Shown: positions 9,931 to 20,629, numbered from the stretch's first letter. The stretch: 64,000 nt of DNA from Streptomyces sp. NBC_01689 (GCF_036250675.1 NZ_CP109592.1:7688001-7752000); one strand, 5' to 3'. Notes: generated by a model from the letters alone, not told the origin. Numbers and translations: made by a program.

Positions 9931-11087
9931 AGATCGGCATCGTCTGCCCGTACTCGTGGGACGTGCCCGGCGGCGTCCAGTTCCACATCCGTGACCTCGC
10001 CGACCACCTCATCCGCCTCGGGCACGAGGTCTCCGTCCTCGCCCCGGCGGACGACGAGACGCCGCTGCCGCCGTACGTGGTCTCGGCGGGCCGTGCCGTC
10101 CCGGTGCCCTACAACGGTTCCGTGGCGCGCCTGAACTTCGGCTTCCTGTCGGCGGCCCGGGTGCGGCGCTGGCTGCATGACGGCACCTTCGACGTGATCC
10201 ACATCCACGAGCCGACCTCGCCGTCCCTGGGGCTGCTCGCGTGCTGGGCGGCGCAGGGGCCCATCGTCGCCACCTTCCACACCTCCAACCCGCGCTCCCG
10301 GGCGATGATCGCCGCGTACCCGATCCTGCAGCCCGCGCTGGAGAAGATCAGCGCCCGGATCGCGGTGAGCGAGTACGCGCGGCGCACGCTCGTCGAGCAC
10401 CTGGGCGGCGACGCGGTGGTCATCCCGAACGGCGTCGACGTCGACTTCTTCGCCCGGGCCAAGCCCCGGCAGGACTGGCAGGGCGACACCCTCGGGTTCA
10501 TCGGCCGCATCGACGAGCCCCGCAAGGGCCTGCCCGTCCTCATGAAGGCCTTCCCGAAGATCCTCGCCGAGCGCGCCGGGACCCGGCTCCTGGTCGCCGG
10601 GCGGGGCGACGCGGAGGAGGCCGTCGAGTCGCTGCCCGTCGAGATGCGCTCGCGCGTCGAGTTCCTCGGCATGGTCAGCGACGAGGACAAGGCGCGCTTC
10701 CTGCGCAGCGTCGACGTGTACGTGGCACCCAACACCGGCGGGGAGAGCTTCGGGATCATCCTGGTGGAGGCCATGTCCGCGGGCGCCCCGGTGCTCGCCT
10801 CCGACCTGGACGCCTTCGCCCAGGTGCTCGACCAGGGCGCGGCCGGCGAACTCTTCGCCAACGAGGACGCGGACGCGCTGGCCGCCTCCGCCGTACGCCT
10901 GCTCGGTGACCCCGAGCGCCGCGCCGAACTGCGGGTCCGGGGCAGCGCGCACGTGCGGCGCTTCGACTGGTCCACGGTCGGCGCCGACATCCTGTCCGTG
11001 TACGAGACGGTGACGGACGGGGCCGCGGCGGTCGCCGCGGACGAACGGACGGGACTGCGGGCACGGTTCGGACTGGCCCGGGAGTGA
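9927..11087 (+). CDS. pimA: Phosphatidylinositol alpha-mannosyltransferase (GT4)
   Basis: Adds the first mannose from GDP-mannose to the 2-position of PI inositol. 386 aa; ATG 9927 overlaps the preceding stop by 4 bases (ATGA). It is a two-domain GT-B fold: the N-terminal domain has the glycine-rich acceptor loop PGGVQFHIRDLADHL and HIHEPTSPS, and the C-terminal nucleotide-sugar domain has GRIDEPRKGLPVL and the EX7E motif ESFGIILVE. Length and motifs match PimA of mycobacteria and its operon position is the same. It is followed by a strong hairpin. Confidence 0.94.
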   Translation: MKIGIVCPYSWDVPGGVQFHIRDLADHLIRLGHEVSVLAPADDETPLPPYVVSAGRAVPVPYNGSVARLNFGFLSAARVRRWLHDGTFDVIHIHEPTSPSLGLLACWAAQGPIVATFHTSNPRSRAMIAAYPILQPALEKISARIAVSEYARRTLVEHLGGDAVVIPNGVDVDFFARAKPRQDWQGDTLGFIGRIDEPRKGLPVLMKAFPKILAERAGTRLLVAGRGDAEEAVESLPVEMRSRVEFLGMVSDEDKARFLRSVDVYVAPNTGGESFGIILVEAMSAGAPVLASDLDAFAQVLDQGAAGELFANEDADALAASAVRLLGDPERRAELRVRGSAHVRRFDWSTVGADILSVYETVTDGAAAVAADERTGLRARFGLARE

Positions 11088-11110
11088 GGCGGCCGGGCCG
11101 CGGCGGGAGG

Positions 11111-11141
11111 GCGCGTCCGCCCCGCCGCGCGGCGGACGCGC
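11111..11141 (+). terminator. Hairpin terminator of the pgsA-pimA operon
   Basis: Perfect 11-bp stem (11111-11121 with 11131-11141) around a 9-base loop, with no T run. Confidence 0.65.
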
Positions 11142-11176
11142 ACGGGGGACGTGAGGGGCGGGTGACCCCGCCCGAG

Positions 11177-11182
11177 TAGCCT
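11177..11182 (+). promoter_or_regulatory. -10 element for a leaderless transcript
   Basis: TAGCCT (TANNNT) lies 8 bases before GTG 11191, which has no Shine-Dalgarno. This is the arrangement expected when transcription begins at the start codon. No good -35 is visible. Confidence 0.35.
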
Positions 11183-11190
11183 TGCCGCCC

Positions 11191-11736
11191 GTGACCGCAA
11201 CCCTGATCTGGATCCTCGTCGGCCTCGTCGCGATCGGCCTCTACCTGAGCTGGACCGCGGGGCGTCTCGACCGGCTGCACGCCCGGATCGACGCCGCGCG
11301 CGCCGCACTCGACGCACAGTTGTTGCGCCGTGCCTCGGTCGCCCAGGAACTGGCGACCTCCGGAGTGCTCGACCCGGCCGCCTCGATCGTGCTGTACGAG
11401 GCCGCGCACGCCGCCAGACAGGCGGAGGAGGAGCAGCGCGAGGTCGCCGAGAGCGAGCTGAGCCAGGCCCTGCGGGCCGTCTTCGGCGAGGTCCAGCAGA
11501 TGGAGGCGGTGCGGGAGGCGCCGGGCGGCGACTCGGCGGCGGGGGAGCTGGCACAGGCCGTACGGCGGGTGCCGATGGCCCGGCGGTTCCACAACGACGC
11601 GGTGCGGGCGGCGCGGGCGCTGCGCAGGCACCGCAAGGTGCGGTGGTTCCGGCTGGCGGGCCACGCACCGTTCCCGATGGCCTTCGAAATGGACGACGAG
11701 CCCCCGACGGCGCTGGCGGACCGGCCCACCACCTGA
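11191..11736 (+). CDS. LemA-like membrane-anchored helical protein
   Basis: 181 aa from GTG 11191. One N-terminal membrane segment (LIWILVGLVAIGLYLSWTAG, residues 4-23) is followed by a long helical, coiled-coil-prone region rich in Ala, Glu and Arg. The short block RRFHNDAVR near residue 135 resembles the conserved C-terminal motif of LemA proteins, and the overall N-out, C-in helical layout agrees. The function of the family is not established. It stands alone between the PIM operon terminator and pdxS. Confidence 0.7.
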   Translation: MTATLIWILVGLVAIGLYLSWTAGRLDRLHARIDAARAALDAQLLRRASVAQELATSGVLDPAASIVLYEAAHAARQAEEEQREVAESELSQALRAVFGEVQQMEAVREAPGGDSAAGELAQAVRRVPMARRFHNDAVRAARALRRHRKVRWFRLAGHAPFPMAFEMDDEPPTALADRPTT

Positions 11737-11820
11737 CCCGCGGACTCCGTCGGTCGACCCGGCCCCCACCTCCGGCCCGCACCGCCCCGCCGCCCCCGGG
11801 GTGCGGCGCGGGCGCGCACC

Positions 11821-11900
11821 ATCCAGCCCGTCCGGCGTTTGAGGACGAGCCCTTCGGGCGAGGGCGGGGGTCCAGGGGCGGCAGCCCCTTGGGGGGAGCA
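11821..11900 (+). repeat. Dispersed Streptomyces intergenic repeat element
   Basis: The stretch starting CCAGCCCGTCCGGCGTTTGA and running to about 11900, including a small GCCC-TTC-GGGC hairpin (11849-11859) and an AGGGGC/GCCCCT arm pair (11874-11889), matches a short palindromic element I recall from many Streptomyces intergenic regions. It lies between the LemA-like gene and pdxS. It may act as a terminator for the former. Confidence 0.55.
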
Positions 11901-12007
11901 GGCGCGAAAAATGAGCCACCGGGTCCCCATTGGCCCTTGCAGTGGCCTGCTCCCCTCCCGTTTCCTCTGAACTGCAGAAACCCTCTTTCACCGAGTGAGG
12001 TCAACCC

Positions 12008-12931
12008 GTGTCCAGCACGCTCCCCACCCCCGCCCGCCCCGAAGACAACGCGGCGACCGGCACCGCCCGAGTGAAGCGCGGCATGGCCGAGCAGCTCAAG
12101 GGCGGCGTGATCATGGACGTCGTCACCCCCGAACAGGCGAAGATCGCCGAGGACGCGGGCGCCGTCGCCGTCATGGCCCTGGAGCGGGTCCCGGCCGACA
12201 TCCGCAAGGACGGCGGCGTGGCCCGGATGTCCGACCCGGACATGATCGAGGGCATCATCGACGCCGTCTCGATCCCGGTGATGGCCAAGTCCCGCATCGG
12301 CCACTTCGTCGAGGCCCAGGTCCTGCAGTCCCTCGGCGTCGACTACATCGACGAGTCCGAGGTCCTCACCCCGGCCGACGAGGTCAACCACTCCGACAAG
12401 TGGGCGTTCACCACCCCCTTCGTCTGCGGAGCCACCAACCTGGGCGAGGCCCTGCGCCGCATCGCCGAGGGCGCCGCCATGATCCGCTCCAAGGGTGAGG
12501 CCGGCACCGGCAACGTCGTCGAGGCCGTCCGCCACCTGCGCCAGATCAAGAACGAGATCGCCCGGCTGCGCGGCTACGACAACAACGAGCTGTACGCCGC
12601 CGCCAAGGAACTGCGCGCCCCGTACGAGATCGTCAAGGAGGTCGCCGAGCTCGGCAAGCTCCCGGTCGTCCTGTTCTCCGCCGGTGGTGTCGCCACCCCC
12701 GCCGACGCCGCGCTGATGCGCCAGCTCGGCGCCGAGGGCGTCTTCGTCGGCTCCGGCATCTTCAAGTCGGGCGACCCCGCCAAGCGCGCCGCGGCCATCG
12801 TGAAGGCCACCACCTTCTACGACGACCCGAAGATCATCGCGGACGCCTCCCGCAACCTGGGCGAGGCCATGGTCGGCATCAACTGCGACACCCTCCCCGA
12901 GGCCGAGCGCTACGCCAACCGCGGCTGGTAG
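12008..12931 (+). CDS. pdxS: Pyridoxal 5'-phosphate synthase lyase subunit PdxS
   Basis: Makes PLP directly from ribose 5-phosphate, glyceraldehyde 3-phosphate and ammonia supplied by PdxT. 307 aa (beta/alpha)8 barrel; GTG start at 12008 after GAGTGAGG. The highly conserved blocks [30 protein letters not shown] and MAKSRIGH (active-site lysine region) are present, and the C-terminus [18 protein letters not shown] is complete. pdxT follows after 12 bases, so the two subunits of the dodecameric complex are co-transcribed. Confidence 0.97.
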   Translation: MSSTLPTPARPEDNAATGTARVKRGMAEQLKGGVIMDVVTPEQAKIAEDAGAVAVMALERVPADIRKDGGVARMSDPDMIEGIIDAVSIPVMAKSRIGHFVEAQVLQSLGVDYIDESEVLTPADEVNHSDKWAFTTPFVCGATNLGEALRRIAEGAAMIRSKGEAGTGNVVEAVRHLRQIKNEIARLRGYDNNELYAAAKELRAPYEIVKEVAELGKLPVVLFSAGGVATPADAALMRQLGAEGVFVGSGIFKSGDPAKRAAAIVKATTFYDDPKIIADASRNLGEAMVGINCDTLPEAERYANRGW

Positions 12932-12943
12932 GACACACCACTC

Positions 12944-13546
12944 ATGAGCACCCCCGTCATAGGCGTCCTGGCCCTCCAGGGCGACGTACGGGAGCACCTC
13001 ATCGCCCTGGCCGCGGCCGACGCCGTGGCCAGGGCGGTACGGCGCCCCGAGGAGCTCGCCGAGGTGGATGGCCTGGTCATCCCCGGCGGCGAGTCCACCA
13101 CCATCTCCAAACTGGCCCACCTGTTCGGCATGATGGAGCCCCTTCGCGCGCGCGTGCGCGAGGGAATGCCCGTGTACGGGACCTGCGCCGGCATGATCAT
13201 GCTCGCCGACAAGATCCTCGACCCGCGCTCGGGCCAGGAGACGATCGGCGGCATCGACATGATCGTGCGCCGCAACGCCTTCGGACGGCAGAACGAGTCC
13301 TTCGAGGCGGCCGTCGAGGTCGCGGGCGTCGAGGGCGATCCCGTCGAGGGCGTCTTCATCCGCGCCCCCTGGGTCGAGTCCGTGGGCGCGCAGGCCGAGG
13401 TGCTGGCCACGCACGAGGGCCACATCGTCGCCGTGCGCCAGGGCAACGCGCTCGCCACCTCGTTCCACCCCGAACTGACCGGGGACCACCGCGTGCACGG
13501 CCTGTTCGTCGACATGGTGCGCGCGAACCGGACACCCGGCTCCTAG
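12944..13546 (+). CDS. pdxT: PLP synthase glutaminase subunit PdxT
   Basis: Class I-type glutaminase that releases ammonia from glutamine and channels it to PdxS. 200 aa from ATG 12944. The nucleophile Cys lies in GTCAGMIML (about residue 80), the oxyanion motif is PGGEST (about 46-51), and the His-x-Glu pair is in SFHPELTGD (about 179). A direct partner of the preceding gene. Confidence 0.97.
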   Translation: MSTPVIGVLALQGDVREHLIALAAADAVARAVRRPEELAEVDGLVIPGGESTTISKLAHLFGMMEPLRARVREGMPVYGTCAGMIMLADKILDPRSGQETIGGIDMIVRRNAFGRQNESFEAAVEVAGVEGDPVEGVFIRAPWVESVGAQAEVLATHEGHIVAVRQGNALATSFHPELTGDHRVHGLFVDMVRANRTPGS

Positions 13547-13623
13547 TAGGATCTGGAGGTCCCCCGGGCTCCTAAAGTGTGGGGGAGTTCGTACAGGATG
13601 GGTTACGCGAAGGAGACAGGCAG

Positions 13624-14376
13624 ATGTCCGGCCACTCTAAATGGGCTACGACGAAGCACAAGAAGGCCGTGATCGACGCCAAGCGCGGCAAGCTCTTCGC
13701 GAAGATGATCAAGAACATCGAGGTCGCGGCCCGTACGGGCGGCGCCGACGTGTCGGGCAACCCGACGCTCTTCGACGCCATCCAGAAGGCCAAGAAGAGC
13801 TCGGTCCCGAACAAGAACATCGACTCGGCCGTCAAGCGCGGCGCCGGCCTCGAAGCCGGTGGCGCCGACTACGAGACGATCATGTACGAGGGCTACGGCC
13901 CGAACGGTGTCGCGGTGCTCATCGAGTGCCTCACCGACAACCGCAACCGCGCCGCCTCCGACGTCCGCGTCGCCATGACCCGCAACGGCGGCAACATGGC
14001 CGACCCGGGTTCGGTCTCGTACCTCTTCAACCGCAAGGGCGTCGTCATCGTCCCCAAGGGCGAACTGACCGAGGACGACGTCCTGGGCGCGGTGCTCGAC
14101 GCGGGAGCCGAGGAGGTCAACGACCTCGGTGACACCTTCGAGGTCATCTCCGAGGCGACCGACCTGGTCGCCGTGCGCACCGCCCTGCAGGACGCCGGGA
14201 TCGACTACGACTCCGCCGACGCCAACTTCGTCCCGACCATGCAGGTCGAGCTGGACGAGGAGGGCGCCCGGAAGATCTTCAAGCTGATCGACGCGCTCGA
14301 GGACAGCGACGACGTGCAGAACGTCTTCGCCAACTTCGACGTCAGCGACGAGGTCATGGAGAAGGTCGACGCCTGA
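13624..14376 (+). CDS. yebC: YebC/TACO1-family protein
   Basis: 250 aa; ATG 13624 follows AAGGAGA. It begins with the diagnostic [13 protein letters not shown] and has the three-domain YebC layout with the family block [12 protein letters not shown]. The family has been described both as DNA-binding regulators, often next to ruvC as here, and as translation factors that relieve ribosome stalling at polyproline; the sequence alone does not choose. A strong terminator follows, so ruvC has its own initiation. Confidence 0.92.
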   Translation: MSGHSKWATTKHKKAVIDAKRGKLFAKMIKNIEVAARTGGADVSGNPTLFDAIQKAKKSSVPNKNIDSAVKRGAGLEAGGADYETIMYEGYGPNGVAVLIECLTDNRNRAASDVRVAMTRNGGNMADPGSVSYLFNRKGVVIVPKGELTEDDVLGAVLDAGAEEVNDLGDTFEVISEATDLVAVRTALQDAGIDYDSADANFVPTMQVELDEEGARKIFKLIDALEDSDDVQNVFANFDVSDEVMEKVDA

Positions 14377-14390
14377 GCCGCCGACAGCCG

Positions 14391-14424
14391 GACGGGCCGA
14401 CGGGACACACCCCGTCGGCCCGTC
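14391..14424 (+). terminator. Hairpin terminator after yebC
   Basis: Perfect 14-bp stem (14391-14404 with 14411-14424), loop ACACAC, followed by GCTTTG. Confidence 0.75.
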
Positions 14425-14521
14425 GCTTTGTCGGTGGCACCCGTTGTCAGCGGCACCCGATAGCCTGCACGAACAGCTGGCACCGGCGGGTGCCGGGGGA
14501 GACCGACGAAGGGGGACCGGG

Positions 14522-15142
14522 GTGCGCGTACTGGGTGTCGACCCCGGGTTGACCCGATGCGGTGTCGGCGTGGTCGAGGGAGTCGCCGGCCGGCCCCTCA
14601 CGATGCGCGGCGTCGGCGTCGTACGCACTCCGGCGGACGCCGAGTTGGGCCTGCGTCTCGTCGCCGTCGAGCAGGGCATCGAGCGGTGGCTCGACGAGTA
14701 CCGGCCCGAATTCGTCGCCGTGGAGCGGGTGTTCAGCCAGCACAACGTCCGTACGGTGATGGGCACCGCCCAGGCCAGCGCCGTCGCCATGCTCTGCGCG
14801 GCCCGGCGTGGCATCCCCGTCGCGCTGCACACCCCGAGCGAGGTCAAGGCCGCCGTCACCGGCAGCGGACGCGCGGACAAGGCCCAGGTCGGAGCGATGG
14901 TCACCCGGCTTCTCAGGCTGGACGCCCCGCCGAAGCCCGCCGACGCCGCCGACGCCCTCGCCCTCGCGATCTGTCACATCTGGCGCGCCCCCGCGCAGAA
15001 CCGGATCCAGCGGGCCGCCGCGCAGAACCGGCCTCAGCAGGCCGTCGCGCAGAACCGACTCCAGCAGGCGGCCGCCCTGCACGCGGCGCAAGCGGCGTCG
15101 CAGGCCGCCCCGCACCACGTATCGAAAGGCCGTACCGCATGA
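14522..15142 (+). CDS. ruvC: Holliday junction resolvase RuvC, with C-terminal repeat tail
   Basis: Dimeric endonuclease that resolves Holliday junctions moved by RuvAB. 206 aa from GTG 14522, preceded by AAGGGGG. Catalytic acidic residues are visible: Asp in [13 protein letters not shown] (about residue 7), Glu in VERVF (about 68) and the Asp pair in DAADALALA. The family normally ends soon after this; here a tail of about 45 residues follows, built on three 9-residue AQNRxQxAx repeats encoded by a 27-nt tandem repeat. ruvA overlaps by 4 bases (ATGA). Confidence 0.95.
   Translation: MRVLGVDPGLTRCGVGVVEGVAGRPLTMRGVGVVRTPADAELGLRLVAVEQGIERWLDEYRPEFVAVERVFSQHNVRTVMGTAQASAVAMLCAARRGIPVALHTPSEVKAAVTGSGRADKAQVGAMVTRLLRLDAPPKPADAADALALAICHIWRAPAQNRIQRAAAQNRPQQAVAQNRLQQAAALHAAQAASQAAPHHVSKGRTA
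14993..15073 (+). repeat. Three in-frame 27-nt tandem repeats in ruvC
   Basis: Units at 14993-15019, 15020-15046 and 15047-15073 all begin GCGCAGAACCG and encode AQNR-x-Q-(R/Q)-A-(A/V). They give RuvC a Gln/Ala-rich C-terminal extension outside the catalytic core. Confidence 0.9.
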
Positions 15143-15747
15143 TCGCCTTCGTCAGCGGCCCGGTCGCCGCCCTCGCCCCCGACTCAGCGGTGGTGGAGGT
15201 CGGCGGCATCGGCATCGCCGTCCAGTGCACGCCCGGCACCCTCGCCGCGCTCCGCATGGGCCGGCCGGCCAGGCTCGCCACCTCCCTGGTCGTCCGCGAG
15301 GACTCCCTGACGCTGTACGGCTTCGCGGACGACGACGAGCGCGGGACCTTCGAGCTGCTGCAGACCGCGAGCGGAGTCGGTCCCCGCCTCGCCCAGGCGA
15401 TGCTCGCCGTGCACACCCCGGACGCCCTGCGCCGGGCGATCGCCACGGGCGACGAGAAGGCGCTCACCGCCGTCCCCGGCATCGGCAAGCGGGGCGCCCA
15501 GAAACTCCTGCTGGAGCTCAAGGACCGGCTCGGCGCCCCGCTCGGCACCGGCACCGGAACCGGTGCCCCGGCCGTCACCGGCTGGCGCGAGCAGCTGCAC
15601 GCCGCGCTGATCGGCCTCGGGTACGCCACCCGCGAGGCCGACGAGGCGGTCGCCGCGGTCGCCCCGCAGGCCGAGGCGGCGGAGGGAACACCCCAGGTGG
15701 GCGCGCTCCTGAAGGCCGCCCTGCAGACCCTCAACCGCGCCCGCTGA
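15139..15747 (+). CDS. ruvA: Holliday junction branch migration protein RuvA
   Basis: Tetrameric DNA-binding subunit that holds the junction for the RuvB motor. 202 aa; ATG 15139 overlaps the ruvC stop. N-terminal OB domain starts [20 protein letters not shown]; tandem helix-hairpin-helix motifs follow ([17 protein letters not shown] and [19 protein letters not shown]). The C-terminal RuvB-binding domain follows a Gly/Thr-rich linker. Confidence 0.96.
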   Translation: MIAFVSGPVAALAPDSAVVEVGGIGIAVQCTPGTLAALRMGRPARLATSLVVREDSLTLYGFADDDERGTFELLQTASGVGPRLAQAMLAVHTPDALRRAIATGDEKALTAVPGIGKRGAQKLLLELKDRLGAPLGTGTGTGAPAVTGWREQLHAALIGLGYATREADEAVAAVAPQAEAAEGTPQVGALLKAALQTLNRAR

Positions 15748-15826
15748 CCCGGCGGCCCGCCGCCCGACCCGACCGGCGTCCGCCGATCCGCCGGCCGCCC
15801 CACCACCACACCGCGAGGCACACGCA

Positions 15827-16897
<1,071 letters not shown>

Positions 16898-16944
16898 CGG
16901 CGCGGGCACTCGCGGGGTCAGGAACCCCGGTGCCATGCTGAGCG

Positions 16945-16974
16945 TTGTTCCCTGAGTGCGGACTCGCTTAGACT
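16945..16974 (+). promoter_or_regulatory. Promoter of yajC-secD-secF
   Basis: -35 TTGTTC (16945-16950), 18-base spacer, -10 TAGACT (16969-16974). It would give a leader of about 80 bases before yajC. A weak 6-bp hairpin (16913-16929) just upstream may end the ruv transcript. Confidence 0.5.
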
Positions 16975-17060
16975 CCGCCGATGCCGCTCTTGCAGGCGAC
17001 ATACATACCCCCATCCAGCAGGCCGCTCACCATCGCGGTCGAAGAAGGAAGTTCCGACCC

Positions 17061-17561
17061 GTGAGTCTCGTGACCCTCCTCCCGTTCATCGTGCTCATCG
17101 GGGCCATGTTCCTGATGACCCGGTCTGCCAAGAAGAAGCAGCAGCAGGCTGCTTCCATGCGCAACGAGATGCAGCCCGGCTCCGGCGTGCGCACGATCGG
17201 TGGCATGTACGCCACGGTCAAGGAGGTCAACGAGGACTCGGTCCTCCTTGACGCGGGCCCCGGCGTGGACCTTCTCTTTGCGAAGAACTCGATCGGCGCC
17301 GTCCTCACCGACGACGAGTACAACCGCATCGTGCACGGCATCGAGCACGACCTCGAGGCCGACGGCTCGGTTGTCCCGGACGACGCCTCCTCCCTCACCG
17401 AGACCGACGAGCCCGCCGCCGACGCCGCTTCCGACGCCTCCGACGACAAGCCCATCGACCTCGGCAAGAAGGACGCCGCGGACGAGCCCGCCGACACGAA
17501 GGCGGCCGAGGGCGACGCAGCAGAGCCGAAGAAGACCGACGGCGAGTCCGGCGCGAAGTAG
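17061..17561 (+). CDS. yajC: Preprotein translocase subunit YajC
   Basis: Small accessory subunit of the SecDF-YajC complex. 166 aa from GTG 17061 (VSLVTLLPF), after AAGGAAG; the frame runs further upstream but the membrane segment would then be buried. One N-terminal membrane helix (residues 2-21), then the conserved soluble domain (MQPGSGVRTIGGMYATVKEV, VLLDAGPGV). A long acidic Ala/Asp/Lys tail (about 95-166) is typical of actinobacterial YajC. Operon with secD and secF. Confidence 0.93.
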   Translation: MSLVTLLPFIVLIGAMFLMTRSAKKKQQQAASMRNEMQPGSGVRTIGGMYATVKEVNEDSVLLDAGPGVDLLFAKNSIGAVLTDDEYNRIVHGIEHDLEADGSVVPDDASSLTETDEPAADAASDASDDKPIDLGKKDAADEPADTKAAEGDAAEPKKTDGESGAK

Positions 17562-17703
17562 CATCCCCGGGGGAACCCGGCGCGATCCGCTCGCGCCCCG
17601 TGAACCCCAGGGATGTGCCTCTGTCGCACGGAGTCCCGACACCATGTCATGGCCGCCCACGCGCTGACCCCGCGCGAGGCGGCCCGAGAGGGAGTACGAG
17701 AAG

Positions 17704-19503
17704 GTGGCAGCACCGAAGAAGGGCCGGAGCGCGAGTGCCCAGAGCAGGCCGGGGCGCTCGCTTGCCCTCATCCTGATCGCCATCGTGGCGCTCACCGGGG
17801 GGATGTTCCTCTCCGGGCATTCCACCCCGCGTCTCGGCATCGACCTCGCCGGCGGCACCAGCATCACGCTGGAGGCGAAGAACGAGCCGGGCCAGCCGAA
17901 CGCGATCAACAAGACCAACATGAACACCGCGGTCGACATCATGAACCGCCGTGTCAATGGTCTTGGTGTCTCCGAGGCAGAGGTCCAGACCCAGGGCGAT
18001 CGCAACATCATCGTCAACATCCCCAAGGGCACGAACTCCAAGCAGGCCCGGGAGCAGGTCGGCACCACCGCCAAGCTCTACTTCCGCCCGGTGCTGGCCA
18101 CCGAGGTCTCCGGGGGCGCCGCCACGGCCAGCCCCTCGCCGAAGCCGTCGAGCAGCGACTCCTCGAAGGACAAGGCGAGCGACAAGGCGACCGACAAGGC
18201 GACCGACAAGGCGACCTCGTCGAGCTCCGCGACCCCGTCGGCCACGGCCACCTCCCAGGGACGCGCGGTCACCGACGGCCTGAAGGCCGACGCCACACCG
18301 TCCGGGACCGCCTCCGCGAAGTCGTCCGCGTCCGCGAAGGCGTCCGCCTCCACGGGCACCACGCCGTCGCCCAGCGGCAGCGTCGACCCCGCGACCGCCA
18401 AGCTCCAGGCCCAGTACGCCGCGCTCGACTGCACCGACAAGGCGGTCCGCGCCAAGGCCGGAGACGGCGTCAAGCCCACCGACCCCACCGTGGCCTGTGG
18501 CAAGAACTCCTCGGGCCAGTGGCAGAAGTACGTGCTCGGCCCCGCCGAGGTCTCCGGCACGGACATCAAGAGCGCCGCGGCCGTCTTCGACACCCAGAGC
18601 GCCGCGGGCTGGAAGGTCACCATGGACTTCACGTCCGGTGGCTCCAAGAAGTTCGCCGACATCACCGGCAAGCTCGCGAAGAACCAGTCCCCGCAGAACC
18701 AGTTCGCCATCGTCCTCGACGGTGAGGTCGTCTCCGACCCGTACGTCAGCCAGGCGCTGACCGGCGGCAACGCGGAGATCTCCGGCAGCTTCACGCAGAC
18801 CGAGGCGCAGGACCTGGCCAACATGCTCAAGTACGGCGCGCTGCCGCTCACCTTCAAGGAGGCGAGCGTCACCACCGTGACGGCGGCCCTCGGCGGCGAG
18901 CAGCTGCATGCCGGTCTGATCGCGGGCGCGATCGGCCTGGGCCTGGTCATCATCTACCTGGTGGTCTACTACCGGGGTCTGTCGATCATCGCCATCGCCT
19001 CCCTGATGGTCTCCGCCGTCCTCACGTACGTGATCATGGCGTTGCTCGGCCCCGCCATCGGGTTCGCGCTGAACCTCCCCGCGGTCTGCGGCGCGATCGT
19101 CGCGATCGGTATCACCGCGGACTCGTTCATCGTGTTCTTCGAACGCATCCGGGACGAGATCCGCGAGGGCCGCAGCCTGCGTCCCGCCGTCGAGCGTGCC
19201 TGGCCGCGCGCCCGGCGCACCATCCTGGTCTCCGACTTCGTGTCGTTCCTGGCCGCCGCGGTGCTCTTCATCGTCACCGTCGGCAAGGTCCAGGGCTTCG
19301 CGTTCACGCTCGGTCTGACCACCCTGCTCGACGTGGTCGTCGTCTTCCTCTTCACCAAGCCGCTGATGACGATCCTCGCCCGCAAGAAGTTCTTCGCGAG
19401 CGGCCACAGCTGGTCCGGACTCGACCCGAAGCGACTGGGCGCCCAGCCGCCGCTGCGCCGCACCCGTCGCGCGTCCGCCCCCGTCGACACGAAGGAGGCG
19501 TGA
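17704..19503 (+). CDS. secD: Protein translocase subunit SecD, with low-complexity insert
   Basis: RND-family subunit using proton motive force to complete protein export. 599 aa from GTG 17704. TM1 is at about 19-38, followed by IDLAGGTSITLEA of the P1 domain, and the C-terminal half carries TM2-TM6 (LIAGAIGLGLVIIYLVVYY, FALNLPAVCGAIVAIGI, and the conserved DSFIVFFERIRDE). Residues about 142-227 form a Ser/Thr/Ala/Lys insertion within the extracellular part, including four DKA(S/T) repeats. secF follows one base after the stop, so translation is coupled. Confidence 0.96.
   Translation: MAAPKKGRSASAQSRPGRSLALILIAIVALTGGMFLSGHSTPRLGIDLAGGTSITLEAKNEPGQPNAINKTNMNTAVDIMNRRVNGLGVSEAEVQTQGDRNIIVNIPKGTNSKQAREQVGTTAKLYFRPVLATEVSGGAATASPSPKPSSSDSSKDKASDKATDKATDKATSSSSATPSATATSQGRAVTDGLKADATPSGTASAKSSASAKASASTGTTPSPSGSVDPATAKLQAQYAALDCTDKAVRAKAGDGVKPTDPTVACGKNSSGQWQKYVLGPAEVSGTDIKSAAAVFDTQSAAGWKVTMDFTSGGSKKFADITGKLAKNQSPQNQFAIVLDGEVVSDPYVSQALTGGNAEISGSFTQTEAQDLANMLKYGALPLTFKEASVTTVTAALGGEQLHAGLIAGAIGLGLVIIYLVVYYRGLSIIAIASLMVSAVLTYVIMALLGPAIGFALNLPAVCGAIVAIGITADSFIVFFERIRDEIREGRSLRPAVERAWPRARRTILVSDFVSFLAAAVLFIVTVGKVQGFAFTLGLTTLLDVVVVFLFTKPLMTILARKKFFASGHSWSGLDPKRLGAQPPLRRTRRASAPVDTKEA
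18169..18216 (+). repeat. Four 12-nt tandem repeats in secD
   Basis: GACAAGGCGA(G/C)C at 18169, 18181, 18193 and 18205 encodes DKASDKATDKATDKAT in the extracellular low-complexity insert. Confidence 0.9.
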
Positions 19504-19504
19504 G

Positions 19505-20629
19505 ATGTCGAAACTCGGCACCCTCGGCGCCCGGCTCCACCGCGGTGAGATCGGCTACGACTTCGTCGGCAAGCGCAAGATCTGGTACGCGATCTCGATC
19601 CTGATCACCATCACGGCCATCCTCGGTCTGACGGTGCGGGGCCTGAACATGGGCATCGAGTTCCAGGGCGGAGCCGTCTTCACGACGCCGAAGCACATGT
19701 CGGCCTCGGTGACCCAGGCCGAGACGTACGCGCAGGACGCCTCCGGGCACGACGCCATCGTCCAGAAGCTCGGCGACGGCAGCCTGCGCATCCAGATCGC
19801 GGGCATCGACACCGACAAGTCGGACCAGATCAAGGACCAGCTCTCCAAGGACCTGAAGGTCGACTCGGAGAACATCAACGCGGACCTGGTCGGTCCCAGC
19901 TGGGGTGACCAGATCGCCAACAAGGCCTGGGAAGGCCTGGCGATCTTCATGGTCCTCGTCGTGATCTACCTGGCGATCGCCTTCGAGTGGCGCATGGCCG
20001 TGGCCGCCCTGGTCGCCCTGATCCACGACATCACCATCACGGTCGGCATCTACGCCCTCGTCGGCTTCGAGGTCACGCCGGGCACCGTGATCGGTCTGCT
20101 GACGATCCTCGGTTACTCGCTCTACGACACGGTCGTCGTCTTCGACAGCCTCAAGGAGCAGACGAAGGACATCACCAAGCAGACCCGCTACACGTACAGC
20201 GAGGTTGCGGACCGCTCGATCAACGGCACCCTGGTCCGCTCGATCAACACCACGGTCGTCGCGCTGCTGCCCGTCGCGGGTCTGCTGTTCATCGGCGGCG
20301 GTGTGCTCGGCGCGGGCATGCTCAACGACATCTCGCTCTCGCTGTTCGTCGGCCTCGCCGCCGGTGCGTACTCCTCGATCTTCATCGCCACGCCGCTCGT
20401 CGCCGACCTCAAGGAGCGCGAGCCGCAGATGAAGGCGCTCAAGAAGCGGGTCCTCGCCAAGCGCGCCCAGGCGGCCGCGAAGGGCGAACCCCTGGACGCG
20501 CCGGCCTCGGCCGTCCCGCTCGACGACGATGACGAGCCGGAGGGCGCCGCGGCGGCGGTCGTCGGCCCGCGCAACCAGCCCGCGTCCCGCAACCGGGGCC
20601 GCGGCCGACCTTCGGGGAAGCGCCGATGA
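19505..20629 (+). CDS. secF: Protein translocase subunit SecF
   Basis: Partner of SecD in the membrane. 374 aa from ATG 19505. It has TM1 (residues 26-46), the MGIEFQGGAVF motif of the P1 domain, and a five-helix C-terminal membrane region with IGLLTILGYSLYDTVVVFD and the conserved TLVRSINTT segment. The cytoplasmic C-terminus is basic and Ala/Pro-rich. It overlaps apt by 4 bases (ATGA). Confidence 0.96.
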   Translation: MSKLGTLGARLHRGEIGYDFVGKRKIWYAISILITITAILGLTVRGLNMGIEFQGGAVFTTPKHMSASVTQAETYAQDASGHDAIVQKLGDGSLRIQIAGIDTDKSDQIKDQLSKDLKVDSENINADLVGPSWGDQIANKAWEGLAIFMVLVVIYLAIAFEWRMAVAALVALIHDITITVGIYALVGFEVTPGTVIGLLTILGYSLYDTVVVFDSLKEQTKDITKQTRYTYSEVADRSINGTLVRSINTTVVALLPVAGLLFIGGGVLGAGMLNDISLSLFVGLAAGAYSSIFIATPLVADLKEREPQMKALKKRVLAKRAQAAAKGEPLDAPASAVPLDDDDEPEGAAAAVVGPRNQPASRNRGRGRPSGKRR

